From Deltaproteobacteria bacterium (GTDB lineage: Bacteria > Desulfobacterota > Desulfuromonadia > Desulfuromonadales > Geopsychrobacteraceae), in NCBI GenBank assembly GCA_024280335.1, contig JAJRQI010000003.1, positions 1 through 35,179 of the forward strand: a DNA stretch of 35,179 nucleotides, in the 5' to 3' direction. Of the stretch, positions 23,890 through 32,700 are shown piece after piece. The translations under genes and the position numbers were made by a program. The notes under the pieces are model-generated. The model worked only from the letters and a program-made list of their open reading frames with translations. It had not been told where the DNA came from and did not search any database. Each line of letters opens with the position of its first letter. Positions within the stretch are counted from its first letter, which is position 1.

Positions 23890-25311
23890 GTGAGCCTGCT
23901 GACGAACGGACAGAGAAAAATCCTGCTGGTGGATGATGAACCGCAGATTCTGAAAACCAACATGCTGACCCTGCGGACCAACGGCCTGCAGGAGGTTGTT
24001 ACCCTTTCTGACAGCACCGAAGTGATGGAGCTGCTGACGCACGAGCCGATTGCGGTCATCCTTCTCGATCTGCGGATGCCGAAGCTGTCGGGCCTTGAAC
24101 TGTTGCCGAAGATCGTCCAGGAATATCCGGACATCCCGATCATTCTGGTGACCGCTAATGATGAGATCGATACGGTGGTCGCGGCGATGAAGTTGGGCGC
24201 TTTCGACTATCTGGTCAAACCGGTCGATGCCAGTCGCCTGGTTGCCAGTGTCCGCAAGGCGCTCGCGATGCGCAGTATGGCTAAGGAACTCTCTTCGCTG
24301 AAGCGCTACATGCTGGACGATCGACTGGATCATCCGGCTGTTTTTGCTCCGATCGTCACCGGCAATAAAAAAATGCGCGCGCTGTTCCAATATGTTGAGG
24401 TGGTCTCCCCGACCCGTGAACCGATCATGATCTGTGGTGAAACCGGGGTCGGCAAAGAGTTGTTTGCTCGCGCTATCCACCAGTTGAGCGGTTGTCAGGG
24501 GGAATTCGTTGCCCTTAACGTTGCCGGCCTTGACGACAACATGTTCACCGACACCCTCTTCGGCCACAAAAAGGGCGCTTTCACCGGTGCCGAGATCAGT
24601 CGAGACGGCTTGATCTCTAAAGCTGCCGGCGGCACCCTGTTTCTTGATGAGATCGGTGATATCAACGAAGCTTCGCAGATCAAGCTGCTACGATTGCTGC
24701 AGGAGCAGGAATACTACCCGGTCGGTTCCGATCTGGTGCAGAAGAGTGATGCACGCATCGTTATGGCGACCAACCGCGATCTGCAGAAAGCGATCGCTGC
24801 GGGGACGTTTCGTAACGATCTCTATTATCGGCTTTTTGCCCACCAGATTCATGTGCCTTCGTTGCGCGAACGCATCGATGACATACCGCTGCTGCTTGAG
24901 CATTTTCTGGACTGCGCGGCTAAGCGGGTCGGCAAGAAGAAACCGACCCCGCCGCCCGAGCTGCAGGTGTTGCTGGCGGTTTATCACTTCCCGGGCAACA
25001 TTCGTGAGCTGGAGGCCTTGATTTCCGATGCCGTGATTCGGCATAGCTCCGGAGTTCTTTCCATGGAGAGTTTTTCTGCTGTGATCGGTGAGATCTGTCC
25101 TGCCCCGGCGGTTCGTGAACAAAATCTGGTTACAGACGAAGAACCACTCACGGCAATTTTCGGGCATTTTCCGACCTTTTCCGAGATTGGTGACTATCTG
25201 ATTGATGAGGCGATGCGCCAGTCGAAAGGGAATCAGAGTGTCGCCAGCACCCTGCTCGGCATCGGCCGGCAGACCCTCAATAAGCGCCTGAAAAAGAGAG
25301 AGCAACATTGA
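23890..25311 (+). CDS. Sigma-54-dependent NtrC-type response regulator
   Basis: A 473-residue activator. A receiver domain (residues 1-125; LLVDDEPQ, phospho-acceptor D60 in VILLDLRMP, KPVDASR) is followed by an AAA+ domain. The AAA+ domain has Walker A GETGVGKE (183-190), the sigma-54 contact motif GAFTGAE (229-235), and GGTLFLDEIGDINE as Walker B. The C-terminal Fis-type helix-turn-helix is QSKGNQSVASTLLGIGRQTL. The GTG at 23890 is chosen because AAGGAG lies 8 bp upstream; an ATG at 23869 abuts the kinase stop and would add seven residues. It is likely phosphorylated by the upstream PAS kinase and may act on the -24/-12 site 118 bp downstream of its stop. Confidence 0.95.
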   Translation: MSLLTNGQRKILLVDDEPQILKTNMLTLRTNGLQEVVTLSDSTEVMELLTHEPIAVILLDLRMPKLSGLELLPKIVQEYPDIPIILVTANDEIDTVVAAMKLGAFDYLVKPVDASRLVASVRKALAMRSMAKELSSLKRYMLDDRLDHPAVFAPIVTGNKKMRALFQYVEVVSPTREPIMICGETGVGKELFARAIHQLSGCQGEFVALNVAGLDDNMFTDTLFGHKKGAFTGAEISRDGLISKAAGGTLFLDEIGDINEASQIKLLRLLQEQEYYPVGSDLVQKSDARIVMATNRDLQKAIAAGTFRNDLYYRLFAHQIHVPSLRERIDDIPLLLEHFLDCAAKRVGKKKPTPPPELQVLLAVYHFPGNIRELEALISDAVIRHSSGVLSMESFSAVIGEICPAPAVREQNLVTDEEPLTAIFGHFPTFSEIGDYLIDEAMRQSKGNQSVASTLLGIGRQTLNKRLKKREQH

Positions 25312-25429
25312 TTTTGTCTCAATAGTAACCAAACCGGTTGAATCTTTGCACCCATCCCCCCTTGCTCTGCTTTGTCCAATCTAGATAAAAACAAATAAAA
25401 ACAGCTGATTGGGAGATCTGTGGGCTGCT

Positions 25430-25445
25430 TGGCAAATTCTTTGCA
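25430..25445 (+). promoter_or_regulatory. Candidate sigma-54 promoter (-24/-12)
   Basis: TGGCAAATTCTTTGCA has the GG (-24) and GC (-12) dinucleotides separated by exactly 10 bp and matches the TGGCAC-N5-TTGCA consensus at most key bases. It lies 71 bp before the NarL-type kinase gene and downstream of the sigma-54 activator gene. A 6-bp hairpin, CTTCTG/CAGAAG (25461-25481), would lie at the start of the transcript. Confidence 0.65.
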
Positions 25446-25516
25446 ACATTCAAGGTCTGACTTCTGCCGTCACGACAGAAGAAAAAATCGATTCACCCTG
25501 AAACGAAGGTGGCCGG

Positions 25517-26491
25517 ATGAGTATTGAGACCGCCGCAGGTAGAAGTAACACTGCTCAAAGCAGCTCCGCCGCGGCCCGAAAGGCCAAGGTGAAATCGCCG
25601 CGATCTCGTCCACCCTCGCCACTCTACTGTGCCTTTTTTTTGGTTCTCAGCATCAGCCTTGCAGAGCTGTTTGAGAACTTTGTCTCCCAGCAGCTGGCAG
25701 CATCGGTGTCGCCGACAGGGTTGGTTTTTTTCGATGCGTTTTCCATGGTGGTGGTCATTGTCCCCGCCTTCTATTATTTCGTTTATCGCCCGATGAAACT
25801 CTATGCCCGGGAGAAAGTTGCCTCAGAGAAAGAGATCCGGTTTCTTTCTCGACAGCTGATCCTTTCGGCTGACAGGGGGAAACGGGCGGTTGCCAGAGAC
25901 CTGCATTCTCAGTTTGGTCAATCGCTTGCCAGCCTGCAGTTCTCTCTGGGGAGTTTGCTGCCCGCTTTTATTGACCGGCAACCGGAGCAGCAGCAACAAT
26001 GCGAAAATCTGGTGAATACCGTTGCCCAATTGGGAACCATGGTCAGAAATATTTCCGCCCGTTTGAGTCCTCCGCAACTTGAGGAGCTTGGGCTTGTCTC
26101 GACCCTTGAGTGGGCCGTCAACGATATCCAGAATAAAGGGGGGCGTTTCAGTGTCGATTTCGACATTTGCGATATGGATGACCGGCTCCCCGGCGAGATC
26201 GAAATTGCCCTCTATCGGATTTTTCAGGAGGCGATGGACAATATCATCCAACATTCCGAGGCCAGCAGGGTAAATATCTGTCTGGCCGGAACGCCGTCGC
26301 ACGTCAGTCTGGCGATCCGGGATAACGGGATCGGCTTTGTCTATCCTCAGACATGGAATGATGAAAAAAGCAGCCGGGGGATTGGTTTGTTGGGGATGAG
26401 GGAAAGAATCGAGGATCTGGGGGGGGAGTTCTCATTCAGCAGCACCATTGGGGAGGGGACGGGGATCGAGGTCAGTATTCTGCATTCCTGA
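25517..26491 (+). CDS. NarL-type sensor histidine kinase with short membrane module
   Basis: A 324-residue kinase. A Ser/Ala/Arg-rich cytosolic N-terminus (1-35) leads to two membrane helices (about 36-56 and 72-92), which form one copy of the module repeated in the PAS kinase. Then come HisKA_3 with RDLHSQFGQSLASLQ (His130) and a HATPase domain with NIIQHSEASRVNICL and RGIGLLGMRERIEDLGGEFS. There is no large periplasmic sensor, so sensing is probably in or at the membrane. The ATG has GAAGGTGG upstream. It is 10 bp from the receiver-only gene that follows, so the two form a pair. Confidence 0.93.
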   Translation: MSIETAAGRSNTAQSSSAAARKAKVKSPRSRPPSPLYCAFFLVLSISLAELFENFVSQQLAASVSPTGLVFFDAFSMVVVIVPAFYYFVYRPMKLYAREKVASEKEIRFLSRQLILSADRGKRAVARDLHSQFGQSLASLQFSLGSLLPAFIDRQPEQQQQCENLVNTVAQLGTMVRNISARLSPPQLEELGLVSTLEWAVNDIQNKGGRFSVDFDICDMDDRLPGEIEIALYRIFQEAMDNIIQHSEASRVNICLAGTPSHVSLAIRDNGIGFVYPQTWNDEKSSRGIGLLGMRERIEDLGGEFSFSSTIGEGTGIEVSILHS

Positions 26492-26501
26492 AGGGCGAAG
26501 C

Positions 26502-26921
26502 ATGACAAATACCATTACAGTTGTTGTCGCCGATCACTATCAGAGCGTCCGTGACGGCCTTGGGACGTTGCTGAACGGTCTGGGCGATATCGAGGTTCTT
26601 GGCAGCGCAGTCGATGCTGTTGAGGCATTTACCATGACCCGGCAGCTGTGTCCTGATGTCTTGGTTATGGATATCGCCATGCCGAAGATGAACGGTTTTG
26701 CGGTCGTTGAATCGATACGCAGGGCGGTTCCGGAGACCAGAATAGTGATCCACTCGATGTACGAAAAAGAGGCCTACATCCATCAGGCCTTCAGCGCCGG
26801 GGCGATGGGCTATGTTCTTAAGGCGGCACCCAGTACCGATATCATCAATGCGATTCGTTGCGTTGCCGGGGGGGAGTACTTCACCAGTTCCACCGTACGT
26901 TCAGAGTTCACCGGTGATTAG
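26502..26921 (+). CDS. Receiver-only response regulator (NarL-type lacking its HTH)
   Basis: A 139-residue protein. The receiver domain is complete and NarL-like: TVVVADHYQSVRDGL, phospho-acceptor D57 in VLVMDIAMPKMNG, VIHSMYEKEAY, and the K of AMGYVLKAAPS. It ends at GGEYFTSSTVRSEFTGD, exactly where the LuxR-type HTH would begin in NarL relatives. No HTH remnant is found before the convergent gene 30 bp on. It may therefore be an output-free receiver, or a truncated regulator. The ATG at 26502 follows GAAGGGCGAAG; an in-frame upstream start would overlap the kinase gene. It pairs with the kinase 10 bp upstream. Confidence 0.9.
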   Translation: MTNTITVVVADHYQSVRDGLGTLLNGLGDIEVLGSAVDAVEAFTMTRQLCPDVLVMDIAMPKMNGFAVVESIRRAVPETRIVIHSMYEKEAYIHQAFSAGAMGYVLKAAPSTDIINAIRCVAGGEYFTSSTVRSEFTGD

Positions 26922-26950
26922 GTCGCAATCCGCTGTTGAGGGCGGCACCA

Positions 26951-28675
26951 TCATTGAATAACCCAGTTGCTCTTCGGTACAAGTTTAGGCGGGATACTTT
27001 GGTCCAATTGGACGATATAGCAGCCTTTGACGGCATACCTCTGCCCCTGACCGAAGCTGACCCGCGGATAGTTGGTAATTGAAAAATACTCGTCGTTCAT
27101 CATGTCGAGAGAGTCGAGAAAATAGTCCTGATAATATTCATTGCTGAGCATTTTCAGCCCTCCCGAAAGCATCCAGCCGATGAAATAGACTTTGCTTTGA
27201 ATGTCCATGTCAATGATCGGCACCTTGTGGACTTGCAGCCATTTTTTCACCACCGTTTCCCGCAATTTCCGATTTTCCGAAAGGCGTTCAGGGTGGGTGA
27301 AGTACGCTTTGCTGCGAGCCGATTCTGCTAGTCGGTAAACTTGTTCCCCCAGCAACGGCACCGAGGCGATCAGCTTGCCGGTTTGCTCCGCTGCGGCCAG
27401 CTGGTTGATAAATCCGAAATTCGAGGCGTCGAGCCAGACCAGATAGCTTGCGCCGGGGTACCGATCTGTCAAGGTTTGCAGGTAGGCTTTGTCCAGCGGT
27501 ACATCAGCGTTGATCAACAGATTGATCGGTTCCGGTTGCCCCAGGTTCTTCCATGTTTCGGAAAATCCGGCGGCGAGTCGCTTGCTTGCCGGGTTGTCTT
27601 GATAGAGTTGCACAACTTTTTCCGCTGTGGATTTGATTCCGGTTCCACGCAGAAATTTTGCCGCTGCTTCACCTTCCTGAAAGGGGCCTTTGGAAAAATA
27701 GAGCGTATACCAGTCCTGATCGTTAACCACCGGTTGCTCCGTCAGGGGAAAAATATTCGGCAGCCTGTTGGCTTCACAGAAGTTGTGAATCGGTTCCCAC
27801 TTGCCCGAGGAGAGTCCGCCGATCAGGGCAAAAACCGGATCTGCGGCATAAAAATCCTCCAGTTGTTGCTGCCAGGTCTCGGCAGGACCTGTCAGCTCCC
27901 AGACCGAAAGGATCAAGTGGCGATAAGAAGTGAATCTCTGCTGCCGATACCAGGGGCCGCGTTTGGCCCGTTTTGTTTGCGGCCGGTTTTGCGAGTTCTT
28001 CACCTTGAGGTAGGCAGTCAGGGTTTTGAGCACCGCCTCCCGTTTTGCTTCCGGCACCCCTTCTGTGATGACTGTCGCCAGATGTATTTCGCTGTCTGTC
28101 ACTCCGGGCGAAAATGTTGCGGAGAGATGTTTCAGGTAGTAGACCATGATCGCCATCTCAGCTTCGTCCAACATGTAGCGAGGCATGGTCTCATCCAGCA
28201 TCTCGCCGGTTGGACTCTGCCCGCTCCAGATGGCCTGAGCCAGAGATTCATCTGAATATGCGGGGCGAATCTCACCGGGCTTAAACGCCGCGGAAAGGTT
28301 GTCTCGGGTCGGCGTAATCGGAATATCGGCACCATGCCGGAGCGGAATGTAGAGCTTGGCCGCATTGACCGGAAAAACAATTCTGGTGCCTTCGGCAGAA
28401 CCCAAACCGCTGCGCAGATGGCAGCTTTCACAGCTGAACATGCTCCCTTTAACCGGGATATCCCCCTGAACAAACGCCAGCATCGGTTTTCCTGAGGGCA
28501 GGATTCCCTCTCGATACATCCTTTCCCCGGCCGAAAGTGCTTCTTCCGGCAGCATTCCGCCGATCGTCGGCGAAGTCGCGGCGTTTGCAATGGCGGTACC
28601 GGTCAAGGCACAGACCAGCAACAGACTGTATAACAGGACGAGCTGGAGTCGCTGCAGCAGATCGTTCAGGTTCAT
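26951..28675 (-). CDS. Cytochrome c domain fused to periplasmic substrate-binding protein
   Basis: A 574-residue exported protein. The signal peptide is about residues 10-33 (LQLVLLYSLLLVCALTGTAIANA). A c-type cytochrome domain (about 40-190) has one heme site, SCESCH (C82, C85, H86), and TMPRYMLDEAEM with candidate distal methionines. The C-terminal part (about 215-574) reads as a type I periplasmic binding protein fold, such as FALIGGLSSGKWEPIHNFCEANRLPNI and IASVPLLGEQVYRL. The combination suggests a redox-linked ligand sensor or an electron-transfer protein with a binding lobe. It lies 13 bp after the SCO gene on the same strand and is convergent with the receiver gene. Confidence 0.85.
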   Translation of the reverse strand: MNLNDLLQRLQLVLLYSLLLVCALTGTAIANAATSPTIGGMLPEEALSAGERMYREGILPSGKPMLAFVQGDIPVKGSMFSCESCHLRSGLGSAEGTRIVFPVNAAKLYIPLRHGADIPITPTRDNLSAAFKPGEIRPAYSDESLAQAIWSGQSPTGEMLDETMPRYMLDEAEMAIMVYYLKHLSATFSPGVTDSEIHLATVITEGVPEAKREAVLKTLTAYLKVKNSQNRPQTKRAKRGPWYRQQRFTSYRHLILSVWELTGPAETWQQQLEDFYAADPVFALIGGLSSGKWEPIHNFCEANRLPNIFPLTEQPVVNDQDWYTLYFSKGPFQEGEAAAKFLRGTGIKSTAEKVVQLYQDNPASKRLAAGFSETWKNLGQPEPINLLINADVPLDKAYLQTLTDRYPGASYLVWLDASNFGFINQLAAAEQTGKLIASVPLLGEQVYRLAESARSKAYFTHPERLSENRKLRETVVKKWLQVHKVPIIDMDIQSKVYFIGWMLSGGLKMLSNEYYQDYFLDSLDMMNDEYFSITNYPRVSFGQGQRYAVKGCYIVQLDQSIPPKLVPKSNWVIQ

Positions 28676-28688
28676 GGCTCTGCTCCCG

Positions 28689-29300
28689 TTATTTCGGATG
28701 GATGCGGCGGAATTCGTTGTATAGCTCCTGAGTACCCATCAGCCCGTTGAGTCTGAGCCATTTCGACTCGCCGGGAACTTTAATGAAGGTCAGCGGTTTG
28801 TGGGACATTTTGTTCGAGACGTAAGAATCAAACGCACGCATGACCTGATCAATATCCTTTTTGCTCCCGGTTAAAAAATCCCAGCCTGGCTGGGCATCAT
28901 ATTTGGCCAGATAACGTTTCAGGATCTCCGGATTGTCATGTTCCGGATCGATGGTGATGGAGATGAATCGTGTCTCAACTGCTTCTTCACTCAACTTCTC
29001 TTGCAGGCTGGAAAATCCTGCCGAAAGGACCGGGCAGATGGTTGTGCAGGTTGCGTAAACGAACTGCAGCAGCACCGGTCGTTCATCACTCAGGACCTCT
29101 GTCAGCTTGACCGGCATGCGCTCCTGATTAATCAGCGTGACGTCCGGGGTATGAAACATTCGGATCGATCCGGTGGTCGCTGTCGGGGTCTGGAGCATCT
29201 GTTTGTGCATGGCATGCATATCATGCCCGGCACAACCAGTGAGCAGCAACGAAACAAAAATTGCGCAGAAGATGAGACCGTTTGAGGTGGATATACGCAT
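28689..29300 (-). CDS. SCO1/SenC-family copper-binding lipoprotein
   Basis: A 203-residue protein with an N-terminal signal ending in LLLTGC (Cys23), so it is probably a lipoprotein. The thioredoxin-like SCO domain has the copper site CTTICP (C85, C89) and its third ligand in SNKMSHKPLTF (H167), with FISITIDPEHDNPE between. SCO proteins load copper onto Cu-A centres of cytochrome oxidase or act as thiol-redox proteins. The ATG at 29300 follows AAGGAG by 7 bp; the longer frame starts 42 bp upstream without a ribosome site. It is the first gene of an operon with the cytochrome fusion. No oxidase gene is visible here. Confidence 0.93.
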   Translation of the reverse strand: MRISTSNGLIFCAIFVSLLLTGCAGHDMHAMHKQMLQTPTATTGSIRMFHTPDVTLINQERMPVKLTEVLSDERPVLLQFVYATCTTICPVLSAGFSSLQEKLSEEAVETRFISITIDPEHDNPEILKRYLAKYDAQPGWDFLTGSKKDIDQVMRAFDSYVSNKMSHKPLTFIKVPGESKWLRLNGLMGTQELYNEFRRIHPK

Positions 29301-29761
29301 TGAATCACTCCTTGTCGGGTGTGCTGAATAGCTTACAACCATCAGCAGATTATATGTCTGAACGGATACTATTTTAGCAGATAGATTTCACGTGTGCTCA
29401 ACATTTGACACTTTTTAGGTGTATTTTGAAATGGCTCGTCAAGTAGATGGATTTGGCCAATCTCATTGTCAGTAAATTGTGCAAGAAAAGTTGCTCCTGC
29501 TGAGAACCTTGTCCTTTTTTTGCAGGGCTGGGAAGGGCTGACTGCGCGTGGATTTCTTTCATATGTTGCTGGTAAAACACAATAATCGACAGATGTAGAG
29601 AAAGTGGCACGTATCTCGCTGTACAGGCTTGTATGAACTAAGATGACCGAAATTGTCAACATCGGAACGACGAGTAAAATCAGTCTATTAAATAACTGAT
29701 CTTCACGGGAGCGAGAAAAATGATGCCTCGCACAAGTAACTCAGCAGAAGGAGGAAGCTTT
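29301..29761. other. Gene-free interval upstream of the surface-protein gene
   Basis: A 461-bp divergent interval between the SCO operon and the surface-protein gene. It holds a candidate sigma-54 promoter at 29605-29620 and a small inverted repeat, TCAGT/ACTGA, around 29680-29700. Short frames here have no ribosome site and no recognisable product. Confidence 0.6.
29605..29620 (+). promoter_or_regulatory. Candidate sigma-54 promoter of the surface-protein gene
   Basis: TGGCACGTATCTCGCT has a perfect -24 TGGCACG and a GC at -12, with GG and GC exactly 10 bp apart; only the -12 TTGC is degenerate (TCGC). Initiation would fall near 29631, giving a leader of about 130 nt before the ATG at 29762. 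Confidence 0.5.
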
Positions 29762-32700
29762 ATGATGTTTCAAAAGTTGGGTAACGATGATCGGCGCGCA
29801 GTCAGAAGGACCTGGGCACCCCTGGTTTCTTTCTTCGCCACGCTGGTGCTGCTGTTGGTCTTCGCGACACCGCAGGCAGATGCGTTTAACCTGCGGGTCG
29901 TTGATGGCAGTACTAAAAATGATATTAGTGATCAATTCAGATGGCTGGTCGAGGTGGACAATACCTTTAAGGTCGTCCCACAGCAACCGGTTACAAACGC
30001 TTTGGGTTTTCAGGTGCATAACAGTTATGCACCGATTGCGGCGATGCAGAGCGGCCAGCCGGCTAAGGGGGAAGGAGCGACCAGCGGGGTGGCGGTTGAT
30101 GTCGACCCGGCCGGGCGGTATTACGTCTCAGTTTTGCCGAATGCTACCTACTCCAACGGCGGCGCACAGGTTGCTGAAAATCAGACCGAAGTCGTTGTGT
30201 TCGTGAACGCAATGCCGCTGCCGACGGCACAGATTTCGGTCTATGCATTTATTGACCGTTTTCCGATCAACAATGCGCCGGATGATCCGAACGAGCCGGG
30301 ACTCGGCGGTGCGACGATCATCATCAGCGATGCAGCAGGGCCCTTGTGGCAGGATGCCTGGGGCAACCCCTTGGGCACGACCTACCAGATGACCAATGGC
30401 CAGTTTGATATGCTGGATGGCGCGCCGGTTGTGCAGGTCATGGGTGATGGTGTTTTGACCACCTTGACTGCAGCTGAAGTCGCTGACCCCGCAACCAACC
30501 CCTACAACCTGACCGAAGGTGAGCAGTTGATCAAGTTTCTGCCGCCGGGCAAGTACGGTATCCAGCTGATTCCGCCGGATGACGGCAAGAACTATCAGCT
30601 GACTTCAACCATTGAGGGTACCCCAACTGTCGATGCCTGGGTTCAGGCTGATGAGGGTTCTACCTTTATCGAGCAGTTCGGGGTCAGCTTCTTCCATACG
30701 TTCTTCGGGTATATTATCCCGGAAGAGTTGCCCTGGGCAATAACTCCACCGACCGGGGCTGGAAGTATTTCCGGAACCAACCGCTTTAATCACTTCTCCC
30801 GGCCCCCGAACAACCAGGGTTTTTTCGCTGGTCCAACGGTTGATGCCTGTTGGGTCGGTCTAAATGACGCCGTTACCGGTCAGGGCCTTTATGCCGCACC
30901 CTGTGACGCGAACAGCGATTTCAGCATTACCGGTCTTCCTGATGGCCAGTATCAACTGGTCACCTGGGACACCCCGCTTGACGCACTGTTTGGGTTTCAC
31001 GCTGTAAACATCCCGGAACTGGACGCCGCCGGGGTGCCGACCACCAATCGTGCGATCAACAAAGACTGGCTGTCGTTTCGCTGGTTCGGCACCGTCAAGG
31101 GCAGCGTCTTTCTCGATCTGGATGAAGACGGCTTTCGTGACTCCAACGAAACCTCCGGGCTGATGATGCAGGCGGTCAATCTTCGTTATCGGGACGGCAC
31201 GATTTATCAGGCCACCCAGACTGACATCTTTGGCGATTATGAACTGAGCGAAGTTTTTCCCTTCTTTAAATGGTTGACTCTCGAGGTTGACTTCGCCCGC
31301 TTCAAGGCGACCGGCTTGACTGCCATCGTCGATCAGGGCGGTGCGGTTGATCCGGCGGATATCGACACTTCAAGCTGGGATTCTCGCGCGGTGAACACGC
31401 TGAGCCCGCAGGGGCAGTTCGACCCGGCTACGGTAAGCGTGGATCCGGTCACCGGACTCTTTACCGGAACGCCGATCGACAATCCCAATACTCCCGGCTT
31501 AAACCTCTCCCGAACTGTCGCGGAAACCGGCGTAGTGACTCAGGCGATGCAGCTTTATCTGAACCAGACCAACATTGTCGATTGGGGTAAAAATCTCTAC
31601 GGACCCGGCGTTGACGGCCAGTTCGGTACCATTGATGATGAAAATGGCGGCATATCCGGCGTGGTTTATTATGCCGTAACCCGTGCCGAAGATGACCCGC
31701 GTTTTGCTGCGGCTGAAACATGGGAGCCGGGGTTGCCCAATGTTCAGGTGGCCCTTTATCACGACGACATGACCCCGTACGGCAAGGCTGACTGTCTGGA
31801 TGATGTGACCGGGATTCCACTTTCTGCAGCAGCACAGGCGACATGTACCCCTGAACTGGCTGACGTGGACAACGCACCGCTCGGAGATTTCCCCGGCGTT
31901 GGTGATGTTGACCGCAACAGTAACGGTCAGTTCGATTATGGGGATGCGGTGCAGATTGTCTGGACCGACAGCTGGAACGACAGCAAACCGACCGATTGCA
32001 TTCAGGTGCTGCCGACCATTCATGGCGGAACCCCGCCCCGCTGCGGAGATACCTACGGGACCTGGAACCAGATTCGTGACGGTATCTTCGACGGCGGCTA
32101 TGCCTTCACTGATCACTATGAAAGCGGCATGAAGGTTGGTCTTGATGCCGATCTGCCGACCCCGGGTGCCGGAGTCGAAACGCCGATCGGCTTGCAATCC
32201 GGAACCTACGTTGTTGAAGCCGCGACCCCTTTCGGTTATGAGCTGCTCAAAGAAGAAGATAAAAATGTCGACTTCGGTGACGCATTTGTTCCCAGCCTGA
32301 ACCTGCTGGCCCCTGTCTGCGTCGGCGATCCGCATGAGATTCCGGCGGAACTCAGTCTGTTCCCGGGGATTGCCGCACCTTTCTATGATTCTGCCGCGGT
32401 TCCACCGGTTTCCAGGCCGCTGTGCGACAAAAAGCAGGTGGCACTGAAAGCCGGAGCCAATGCCGCTGCAGAATTCTGGTTCTTTACCCAGGTTCCCAAG
32501 GCCGCGCGTGGCGTCGGTTTTATCAACAACGACCTGTCGGCTGAATTTAACGATGCCAGCCCGGCGTTCGGCGAAAAATCCTCTCCTTCCTGGCTGCCGG
32601 TCTCGTTCCGTGACTGGGCCGGGAATGAAGTCGCAAGAACCTACGGCGACGAGTTTGGTCATTATGAAGTGCTGGTGCCATCCTCCTACTCGAAGAACCA

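Noticed and set aside
23200-24567. A 455-codon minus-strand frame across the PAS kinase and NtrC-type genes
   Set aside because: It spans two well-supported genes on the other strand and has no recognisable product.
29398-29662. Overlapping minus-strand frames upstream of the surface-protein gene
   Set aside because: They lack ribosome sites and domains and overlap the likely sigma-54 promoter region.
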